The notes below the pieces were generated by a model, which was given only the letters and a program-made list of their open reading frames with translations, did not search any database and was not told the DNA's origin. This document shows, one piece after another, positions 1 to 5,827 of a DNA stretch of 14,583 nt (the first letter of the stretch is position 1; every line of letters begins with the position of its first letter). This stretch comes from Eubacteriales bacterium (GTDB taxonomy: Bacteria; Bacillota_A; Clostridia; Lachnospirales; Lachnospiraceae): positions 1 to 14,583 of the forward strand of contig JAUNAE010000053.1 of NCBI GenBank assembly GCA_030527765.1. Reading direction: 5' to 3'. The position numbers and the translations under genes were made by a program.

Positions 1-2
1 GC

Positions 3-2036
3 AAATTCCTTCCGACAGACGAACGTGCTGGAATTTACGGAGTGGATTCTCCAAGAGGCGGTCACAGACTTGCCATTGAGGGAGAGGGCGTCTCTACCGG
101 TGTAGCAGATTACCGCTGTTATCTTGACGGCAGCTTCTATCTCACGAAACCGAAAATTATCGAGTTTTTGGGAGCGATTCAGGAGAAGATTGATTTCCGC
201 AAGCTTCCGGAAGCATGGAAAAGGAATGCTGCAATTAGTGAGGAATGGGAGATAGCAGATGTGTTATTTGATGTGGCGGAAAATCCATTTCTTAAAGCCG
301 TTGGAATGCGAAATCTTCTCCCATATAATCCAAGTCCGATTCCTTCACTGAAAGAAATTCCGGGAACCTTTGCAGCAAAAGAAGTTCAGGAAGATGGAAC
401 CATTCTTCTGGATGCAAAAGTGCACACCAACGCCTATGTGAGATGGCATTTCCTTGGTGGGGAAGGAAGTACGGTAAAGATCACTTACCTGGAAGAGCTT
501 CTTCCGGAATCCTGTGAGTGGAGTGAAGGACTGACAGACACCATCGTACTGGCGGAGAAAGAGACCATATACGAGCCTTTCTGGTATCGCACCTTCCGCT
601 ATGTGAAAGTACAGATCCTTCCAGTTTATGGAACAAAAGAAGAGACAGTCAGAGAGGAAGCAGTCGGAGAAGAGGCATTCAGAGAAGAGGTATCCAAGGA
701 AGATGCGATTCAGGAACGATCAACCGCGGAACTTAAGGAGGTAACCTTCCATAAGACTGGCTATCCGCTGGAAGTAAAGACAAAGATTCATTCCTTGTCA
801 CCATGGGTTGAGCAGGTATGGGACATCTGTGTCCGCACTCTGGAAAACTGTATGATGGACACTTACATGGACTGTCCGTTCTATGAGGAAATGCAGTATC
901 CGATGGACACAAGACTTCAGGCCGCTTTTACATATGCGGTATCTGCAGACAGCCGTCTGCCGAAAAAAGCACTCTACGATTTCCATCGTGCAAAAACTCC
1001 AAGCGGACTGATTCCGGGAAAGGCGCCTACGGGATATATGCAGGTGATTTCCACATTCTCCCTTCATTACATTATGATGATGCGGGAATATTTCGTGCAG
1101 ACTGGAGACACCAAAACGCTCTATGAACTCCGTTCTGACGTGGATTCCATTCTGGAGTATTTTGCCTCCAAAATCCGTGAAGAAGACGGACTTATGGGAG
1201 ATCCGGGATACTGGGCATTTGTGGACTGGCAGGATCAGGCATGGTCAGAGCACGGCGGTGTTCCGACAGCCCTTCTGACAGGTGGATCTGCCCTCATCTC
1301 TCTGTTGTATGGTTATACACTTCTGTGTGCTGCGGAGATTTTCGAGGCAACCGGTCGTCCTTATATGGCTGAAGAATACCGGGAAAGACAGAAACAGATC
1401 GTAGAAGCTGTGGAAAATACCTGCTGGGATTCTGAGCGGGAAATGTATCGAGAAGGTCCTGCACATATGCAGTTTACCCAGCATACCCAGAGCTGGGCTG
1501 TCTTAAACGGAATGAAAAAAGGAAAAGAAGCAGCGGCACTTCTTCAGAAGACACTGACAGAGCCGGATGTAATCAGATGCAGTTTTTCCACCAGCAACGA
1601 ATTCTTCCGTGCAGCACAGATGGCAGATGCATATGAATTGACCGATTCTATGATGGAACAGTGGAGACAGCTTCCTGCAAGGGGACTTACCACATGCCCG
1701 GAGGTGCCGGTGGATGGACGAAGCCTCTGCCATGCATGGAGTGCACTGCCAATTTATGAGATCACACGTGCGATGGCCGGAATCAAAGCGACAAAACCGG
1801 GATGGGAAGAATTCGAAATTCAGCCAAATCTCGTCGGCGTGAAAGATCTGTCCGGAGAAGTTGTGACTCCGATTGGCATGATCGGCTTCCGATACGAAGA
1901 AAAGGAAGACGGAAACATTCAGGTAGAAGTGGATCTTCCGGAGGGAAGCAATGGTTATCTTCGAAAGAAGAACGGGGAGAGACAGAAGCTTACTGTAGGT
2001 AAGAATTTGCTTGTGATTGAAAATACAAAAATGTGA
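3..2036 (+). CDS. GH78 alpha-L-rhamnosidase-like glycoside hydrolase, C-terminal part (5' truncated)
   Basis: Likely hydrolyses terminal alpha-L-rhamnosyl bonds by inversion. The frame is open back to the window edge, so the GTG at 42 is probably internal (a CGGAG abuts it with no spacing). Residues here are counted from that GTG. The (alpha/alpha)6 catalytic domain carries DCPFYEEMQYPMD: D277, E282 and D289 have exactly the 0/+5/+12 spacing of the catalytic Asp-Glu-Asp set known in GH78. A second Glu, E554 in TTCPEVP, sits where GH78 has its other catalytic Glu and is followed by the family's HAWSALP signature. A C-terminal beta-sandwich domain (about 585-664) follows. Residues 198-227 form a charged pentapeptide repeat between the N-terminal beta domain and the catalytic barrel. 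The N-terminus is not visible, so secretion cannot be judged. The family assignment is strong; the exact substrate is inferred. Confidence 0.85.
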   Translation, partial: KFLPTDERAGIYGVDSPRGGHRLAIEGEGVSTGVADYRCYLDGSFYLTKPKIIEFLGAIQEKIDFRKLPEAWKRNAAISEEWEIADVLFDVAENPFLKAVGMRNLLPYNPSPIPSLKEIPGTFAAKEVQEDGTILLDAKVHTNAYVRWHFLGGEGSTVKITYLEELLPESCEWSEGLTDTIVLAEKETIYEPFWYRTFRYVKVQILPVYGTKEETVREEAVGEEAFREEVSKEDAIQERSTAELKEVTFHKTGYPLEVKTKIHSLSPWVEQVWDICVRTLENCMMDTYMDCPFYEEMQYPMDTRLQAAFTYAVSADSRLPKKALYDFHRAKTPSGLIPGKAPTGYMQVISTFSLHYIMMMREYFVQTGDTKTLYELRSDVDSILEYFASKIREEDGLMGDPGYWAFVDWQDQAWSEHGGVPTALLTGGSALISLLYGYTLLCAAEIFEATGRPYMAEEYRERQKQIVEAVENTCWDSEREMYREGPAHMQFTQHTQSWAVLNGMKKGKEAAALLQKTLTEPDVIRCSFSTSNEFFRAAQMADAYELTDSMMEQWRQLPARGLTTCPEVPVDGRSLCHAWSALPIYEITRAMAGIKATKPGWEEFEIQPNLVGVKDLSGEVVTPIGMIGFRYEEKEDGNIQVEVDLPEGSNGYLRKKNGERQKLTVGKNLLVIENTKM
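633..722 (+). repeat. Six tandem 15-bp units encoding an EE-rich pentapeptide repeat
   Basis: Six in-frame units start at 633, 648, 663, 678, 693 and 708. They encode TKEET, VREEA, VGEEA, FREEV, SKEDA and IQERS. The second to fourth units are most alike at the DNA level and later units are increasingly diverged. The tract lies inside the GH78 gene, between its beta domain and the catalytic barrel, and replaces what is normally a short linker. It looks like slippage-generated expansion of an acidic, probably helical or disordered linker. Confidence 0.8.
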
Positions 2037-2055
2037 GAAATTTTTTAAAATAAAA

Positions 2056-2084
2056 GTCAAGCGGATTGCGAATACCCGTTTGAC
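2056..2084 (+). other. Intercistronic stem-loop before the kinase gene
   Basis: GTCAAGCGG (2056-2064) pairs with CCGTTTGAC (2076-2084) with one G-U pair and an 11-nt loop. No T-run follows; the kinase ribosome binding site (GAGGAAGGTGAG, about 2086-2097) begins at once. It is therefore more likely an mRNA-processing or stability hairpin than a terminator, and it is compatible with co-transcription of the GH78 gene and the kinase. Confidence 0.45.
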
Positions 2085-2106
2085 GAGAGGAAGGTGAGAG
2101 AGCTTC

Positions 2107-3801
2107 ATGAAGAAGAAACCCCATCGTATGTATAGTTTGAAACAGCAGATTTCCGGAATTTTGATCACAGCGATTCTTGTTGTTTTAGTGATTTCTGTCG
2201 TTCTTCTGTTCGGACAGGTACAGAAATTCCAGAAAGAAATGGACGTTGACAGAAATGAAACTCTCATGAATTATGCAAAAAATCTGGAAGAGAAGATTCA
2301 GCAGCTGAATGATGTCAGCAAGACGATATATTCTTCAGATACCGCCTTTGAAGGACTGAATCATTACAAATCCGCAGGGGAGCAGTTTGATGATGTCTAT
2401 GGATTACTGAAAAATCTGGAAATACAGGTGCGTTCCAACCAGAACCTGGAAGGCCTGTTCACGTTCTACAACGGCGGAGAGAATCAGATCTACTTTTTGC
2501 GGGAAACGCTTCCGTACAAGGATCAGGAAATCTTGAAACAGACAGGCAGACTTGCTGTTTCTGAGATGCAGAATAATTCATTTCGCAGAGACTACGAGGG
2601 GGCTGTCATAAAAGCAGAGAAAGGTGTTTATTATAATATTTTCCTGAAGAAAACCTTAGCAACTCTCATGGGAACCATTCGACTGGATCAGGGATTGCCC
2701 AAAAATCCGGAAGAGAATGCATCCTACGGTGTTATTTATAACGGGCAGTATTATCGGACTGCCGGAGAAGAACTGGAACTGGAGAGGTTAAGCAGTGAAG
2801 GGATGACAGAAGCAAAGATGGTCATGGATCATCAGGTGCTTTACAGCTGTCAGGTTGCATCCACGAATCTATATGTGGTGGAAGTACTGCCAAAGACCAT
2901 CTGGCTTTACATTAATAAGCTGCACATTCTCCTTGGAACAATGATCCTTGTGTTAATGATTGTATTGGTACAGCTCTATCGAATCATTTCCATTCAGGTC
3001 ACCCGTCCTCTGGAAGATATGACAAGAGCACTTTCGGAAATTCAGGCAGGAGTCTGGGAAGTGGAATTCCGGGAGGAGAACCATTTGACGGAAATTGAAG
3101 ATGTTCGAAATACCGTCCGGCTGCTTCTGTCGGAGATTGAACAGTATAAGATTCGTACCTACGAAGAAAAACTTGAAAACCAGAAGACGAAACTTCAATT
3201 TCTGCAGCTTCAGCTGGCACCGCATTTTTATACCAACTGTATGAAAAATGCCTATTATATGCTGGCTTTGAAAGAATACGACAATGCGGAAAAATTTCTC
3301 CTCTGCCTGTCTTCTCATCTTCGATATCTTCTGAATAACAAGCAGGAACTGGTAGAAGTAGAGATGGAAAAAGAGTTCCTGGAAAATTATATGGAACTTC
3401 AGAGACTCATGACAGATAAGCCGCTGCTCTGTGAAATGGAAATTCCGGAAGAAGTATACAAGATTCCGATTCCGATTCTGGCACTGCAGACTTTCGTGGA
3501 GAATTCCGTCAAATATACGAAGGGAAGCAACGGACAGAATCTGAAAATCACGGTGCGGGTTCACATTCAGGAAACGGAGGAAGGACGTTATCTGGATATT
3601 TTTGTGAAGGATAATGGGGATGGATATCCTGAGGAAGTTCTGGAAATGCTGAACAGTGGAACCGGAGAAGGAAAAGAAAAACTTGGGGTTGGTATTCTGA
3701 ACCTTCTGAACCGTGTGAAACTTCAGTATGGAACCAAAGCGAAATGGTATTTTGAAAATGCAGGAGGAGCAGCCAGTGAATTGCTGCTTCCACTGCCATG
3801 A
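2107..3801 (+). CDS. Sensor histidine kinase, YesM/LytS type (HisKA_5-like, HAMP, HATPase_c)
   Basis: Membrane kinase that should sense an external sugar signal and phosphorylate the regulator at 4099. ATG 2107 has a good ribosome binding site (AGGAAGGTGAG). Visible layout (564 aa): TM1 about 14-37, extracytoplasmic sensor about 38-271, TM2 about 272-294, HAMP about 295-350, coiled-coil-like linker, H-box with phospho-acceptor H373 (QLQLAPHFYTN), N-box around N466 (LQTFVENSVKY), G1 box D502-N-G-D-G, and G2 box GVGILN at 527-532. All ATP-binding boxes look intact. The residues after the histidine (FYTNCM) differ from the common PHFLYNTL form of this family, which may mark a subfamily. It is separated from its partner by a 297-bp gap full of stem-loops, although such pairs usually adjoin. 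Subfamily and pairing are inferred; kinase identity is firm. Confidence 0.92.
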   Translation: MKKKPHRMYSLKQQISGILITAILVVLVISVVLLFGQVQKFQKEMDVDRNETLMNYAKNLEEKIQQLNDVSKTIYSSDTAFEGLNHYKSAGEQFDDVYGLLKNLEIQVRSNQNLEGLFTFYNGGENQIYFLRETLPYKDQEILKQTGRLAVSEMQNNSFRRDYEGAVIKAEKGVYYNIFLKKTLATLMGTIRLDQGLPKNPEENASYGVIYNGQYYRTAGEELELERLSSEGMTEAKMVMDHQVLYSCQVASTNLYVVEVLPKTIWLYINKLHILLGTMILVLMIVLVQLYRIISIQVTRPLEDMTRALSEIQAGVWEVEFREENHLTEIEDVRNTVRLLLSEIEQYKIRTYEEKLENQKTKLQFLQLQLAPHFYTNCMKNAYYMLALKEYDNAEKFLLCLSSHLRYLLNNKQELVEVEMEKEFLENYMELQRLMTDKPLLCEMEIPEEVYKIPIPILALQTFVENSVKYTKGSNGQNLKITVRVHIQETEEGRYLDIFVKDNGDGYPEEVLEMLNSGTGEGKEKLGVGILNLLNRVKLQYGTKAKWYFENAGGAASELLLPLP

Positions 3802-3808
3802 GTTAAAA

Positions 3809-3833
3809 CGCGAATCTCGTAAGAGGATTCGCG
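3809..3833. repeat. Stem-loop 1 of the structured block
   Basis: CGCGAATC (3809-3816) and GATTCGCG (3826-3833) are perfect inverted repeats with a 9-nt loop. It begins 7 nt after the kinase stop codon. There is no following T-run, so it is not a canonical terminator. Confidence 0.6.
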
Positions 3834-3836
3834 CGC

Positions 3837-3876
3837 GAGTTCGGCAGTTGCGAAGCAACTTTCTTCTGCCGAACTC
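3837..3876. repeat. Stem-loop 2 of the structured block, nested
   Basis: GAGTTCGGCAG (3837-3847) and CTGCCGAACTC (3866-3876) are perfect 11-bp inverted repeats. Inside them AGTTGC-GAA-GCAACT forms a second hairpin. A short run containing TTCTT lies inside the outer loop. The nested fold suggests selection on structure rather than protein coding. Confidence 0.65.
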
Positions 3877-3893
3877 TGCGATCCGCCGGAGGC

Positions 3894-3980
3894 TCATCTC
3901 AGTCGGGGATTTAGACCCCCACTGAGACTAATTTGTTATCCCTCACTTATAGAAGATGGGGGTCTCCCCGACTGAGATGA
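3894..3980. repeat. Stem-loop 3: 16-bp perfect inverted repeat with competing internal fold
   Basis: TCATCTCAGTCGGGGA (3894-3909) and TCCCCGACTGAGATGA (3965-3980) are perfect inverted repeats. The stem continues past a TTT bulge through AGACCCCC (3913-3920) with GGGGGTCT (3958-3965). The left arm can instead fold locally: CTCAGT-C-GGGG (3898-3908) pairs with the CCCC run and ACTGAG (3916-3926). The two folds exclude each other. Confidence 0.7.
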
Positions 3981-4048
3981 AACGCAATTGCGGAACTGTT
4001 ATTTAGCTGCAGAATGTCTGGGAATGGAATCAATGATGCAGAGTAATT

Positions 4049-4102
4049 ATGAAGGTATTGAACAGACAGAGTAGGTTACTGGATAAGAAGGGGGACACAT
4101 GA
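4049..4102 (+). other. Possible 17-codon leader ORF overlapping the regulator start
   Basis: ATG 4049 opens a 17-codon frame (MKVLNRQSRLLDKKGDT) whose TGA at 4100-4102 overlaps the regulator ATG at 4099-4101 as ATGA. That layout permits translational coupling. Its first 12 bases, ATGAAGGTATTG, are identical to the first 12 bases of the regulator gene. No convincing ribosome binding site precedes ATG 4049, so translation is doubtful and the match could be chance or a decayed duplicate of the regulator's 5' end. Confidence 0.25.
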
Positions 4103-5646
4103 AGGTATTGGCTGTGGATGATCAGGAACGAATTCTGAAAGCGATTCGTGTGCTGATCCACTGGGATGAATTAGGTGTTACAGAGGTTTTTACGGCGGAT
4201 TCTGCCGCAGATGCAAAACGCATTCTGAATGAGGAACAGATCGACATTCTTCTGACAGATATTGAAATGCCGGGAGAGAACGGTATTGAACTGCAGCGCT
4301 GGCAGATGGAGAATCATCCGGAGGTGACAAGTATTTTTCTCACCTCCCATGCAGATTTTGCCTATGCAAAAGAAGCGATTCGAAATGGTGCGTTTGACTA
4401 TATTTTGCAGCCGGCCAGTATTCCTGAAATTGAAGAAACCGTTACACGATGCATTGCCTACCGCAAAGAGCAGCGGCTTCTGAAGGAAAAGAGCAGACGA
4501 TATGAAGAAAAAGTGTCAGAGTCTGCGAAGGCGCTGCTTTTTGCGCTTTTTTATCAGGAAGATCAGTTCTCACGCATGGAAGAACTGCGACAAGATCTGA
4601 AGATTCAGGGAAAAGAGTACTCCTTTGTCCCGGCGGTTCTGGAATTTGAACAGGACACCGAAGATGAGATAGAGGAGCATGCGGAGAAAATTCTCTGGGA
4701 AGTTTTTCCGGCAGAGGAGAAGGTCCACTTCATACTGACAGAGACGGATACACGCCATCTGGTTTTCCTCTTTTTTGCGGAACAGGAAGCTCCGGATATT
4801 CAGGGAAAACTGCAGACGTTCCTGGACGCACTGACAGAGAACATCGGAAATAAAGGAAGAATTCATCTCGGGAACTTCAGCGAAGAGGAACTTCCACAGA
4901 AGACACATGAGCTGATGGAGTATTTCGAGGGAAAAATACTGGAGAGCGGAAGCGTCTACTGTATTGAAGAATCACCACGCCTCAATGTGCGCAAACCGGA
5001 GGGGACGATCTGGGGACGTTGGATGATCCGCGGGGATCTGGCACTTGTGAGAAATCAGATTGTAAACCTTCTGAATTATGCTAAGGAGGAAAAATATCTG
5101 TCCTATGACTATATTCGACAGATTCTGAAAGCCTTTCTGGATGCCTGCCTCGTGGCATGCTACGAGCAGAAACGGGAGATTCAGGAATTGTTTGAAAATC
5201 CCGGAGCATATGAAAAAATCATGGAAGGATGCCGGTCGGCGGAACAACTGATCAAGGTTGTGGATTCCTGTCTGGACCGCTATCGCAGAATGCTCCCGGA
5301 AGTGGAAGAAGAAAACTATACCATTCATGACCGCATTCAGGAAATTCTGAAATATCTGGACGAAAATATGGATCGCATGATTTCCAGAAAAGAAGCTGCA
5401 AAATACGTTTTCCTTAATGAGGATTATTTCTCGAGAGTCTTTTTGAAAGAAACAGGGAAACGCTACAAAGAGTATGTCCTGGATCTGAAAATGGATTATG
5501 CCAAGAAACTGCTCGCAGGGACGGACCTTCCGGTCACTCTGATCGCTTCGAAAGTGGGGTACGACAACTTCACAAACTTCTCCAAAATGTTCCGGAAGTC
5601 CTGTGGCGTAACCCCCACAGACTATCGAAAAGAGTCAAAAGCGTGA
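4099..5646 (+). CDS. Response regulator, YesN-type receiver plus AraC DNA-binding domain
   Basis: Cytoplasmic transcription factor, probably the phosphorylation partner of the upstream kinase and an activator of the importer genes downstream. ATG 4099 follows AAGAAGGGGG. The receiver is at residues 1-120: acidic pair D7/D8, phospho-acceptor D54 (LLTDIEMPG) and the T82/S83 region (FLTSHADF). The conserved receiver lysine before proline is glutamine here (Q104 in YILQPAS). A long middle region (about 125-405), typical in length for this class, has no recognised motif. Residues about 408-512 are a double helix-turn-helix AraC domain ending in GVTPTDYRK, and the second helix region (ASKVGYDNFTNFSKMF) is well conserved. 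A 515-residue length fits the YesN group. Likely targets are the paired 21-bp-spaced half-sites at 5711 and 7482, by inference. Confidence 0.92.
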   Translation: MKVLAVDDQERILKAIRVLIHWDELGVTEVFTADSAADAKRILNEEQIDILLTDIEMPGENGIELQRWQMENHPEVTSIFLTSHADFAYAKEAIRNGAFDYILQPASIPEIEETVTRCIAYRKEQRLLKEKSRRYEEKVSESAKALLFALFYQEDQFSRMEELRQDLKIQGKEYSFVPAVLEFEQDTEDEIEEHAEKILWEVFPAEEKVHFILTETDTRHLVFLFFAEQEAPDIQGKLQTFLDALTENIGNKGRIHLGNFSEEELPQKTHELMEYFEGKILESGSVYCIEESPRLNVRKPEGTIWGRWMIRGDLALVRNQIVNLLNYAKEEKYLSYDYIRQILKAFLDACLVACYEQKREIQELFENPGAYEKIMEGCRSAEQLIKVVDSCLDRYRRMLPEVEEENYTIHDRIQEILKYLDENMDRMISRKEAAKYVFLNEDYFSRVFLKETGKRYKEYVLDLKMDYAKKLLAGTDLPVTLIASKVGYDNFTNFSKMFRKSCGVTPTDYRKESKA

Positions 5647-5710
5647 GACAGTAAAGAATCGGAATACGTCATCTGCGAAATTGCAGCGAATCAGATAATG
5701 AATTTTGCGA

Positions 5711-5755
5711 AGTCGTAAAATGCATAATCCGGGTCGCAAAAAGACTACTTTTCAA
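5711..5755 (+). promoter_or_regulatory. 45-bp direct repeat, copy 1: predicted AraC-type operator of the binding-protein gene
   Basis: This copy matches 7482-7526 at 44 of 45 positions; the only difference is C versus A at the 13th base. It contains two direct half-sites, GTCGTAAAATG (5712-5722) and GTCGCAAAAAG (5733-5743), identical at 9 of 11 bases with starts 21 bp apart. That is two helical turns, as known for AraC-family tandem sites such as araI. The copy ends 13 bp before a TACAAT box. The regulator that binds it is inferred to be the response regulator at 4099. Confidence 0.7.
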
Positions 5756-5774
5756 GAGTGTGGTTCGATACAAT
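5746..5774 (+). promoter_or_regulatory. Predicted activator-dependent promoter of the binding-protein gene
   Basis: TACAAT (5769-5774) is a good -10 box. At 17 bp upstream the -35 position reads TACTTT (5746-5751), a poor match to TTGACA, as expected when an activator bound next to it recruits polymerase. The same TACTTT/17/TACAAT arrangement recurs at 7517-7545. Confidence 0.5.
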
Positions 5775-5827
5775 AAGTCCATCAAAACAAATACGGAACA
5801 AAAACATTGAAAGGATGGATAATAATT

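Larger units (their letters stand above)
3805..3992. repeat. Structured, probably mobile, non-coding repeat (MITE-like or REP-like)
   Basis: The gap between kinase and regulator (3802-4098) holds no gene but has three successive inverted repeats: 3809-3833, 3837-3876 and 3894-3980, then a CGCAATTGCG palindrome at 3983-3992. The block is locally GC-rich and its edges look alike: TGAGTTAAAACGC at 3799-3811 and TGAGATGAAACGC at 3973-3985 match at 11 of 13 bases, which could be a duplicated target or a terminal motif. No transposase is encoded. A dispersed repeat dropped into a two-component operon would explain the unusual spacing of the two genes. The copy number elsewhere in the genome is unknown, so mobility is inference. 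Confidence 0.55.

Noticed and set aside
42..44. GTG 42 as the true start of the GH78 gene
   Set aside because: The frame is open to the window edge with protein-like sequence (KFLPTDERAGIYG), and the enzyme would lack part of its normal N-terminal region.
1503..2267. Long minus-strand open frame, with similar ones at 2953-3897 and 6410-7510
   Set aside because: These are antisense shadows of strong coding genes; the translations are Cys/His/Phe-rich without domain motifs or ribosome binding sites.
3978..3991. CcpA cre site around TGAAACGCAATTGC
   Set aside because: The central CG is out of register with the cre consensus.
3805..3992. CRISPR array or riboswitch in the kinase-regulator gap
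   Set aside because: There are no regularly spaced direct repeats, and the folds match no riboswitch class I recognise; the pattern fits a small inverted-repeat element better.
5807..5827. Upstream TTG start adding MKGWIII to the binding protein
   Set aside because: ATG 5828 has a well-spaced AAGGATGG and yields a normal signal peptide; the extension would overlap that ribosome binding site.
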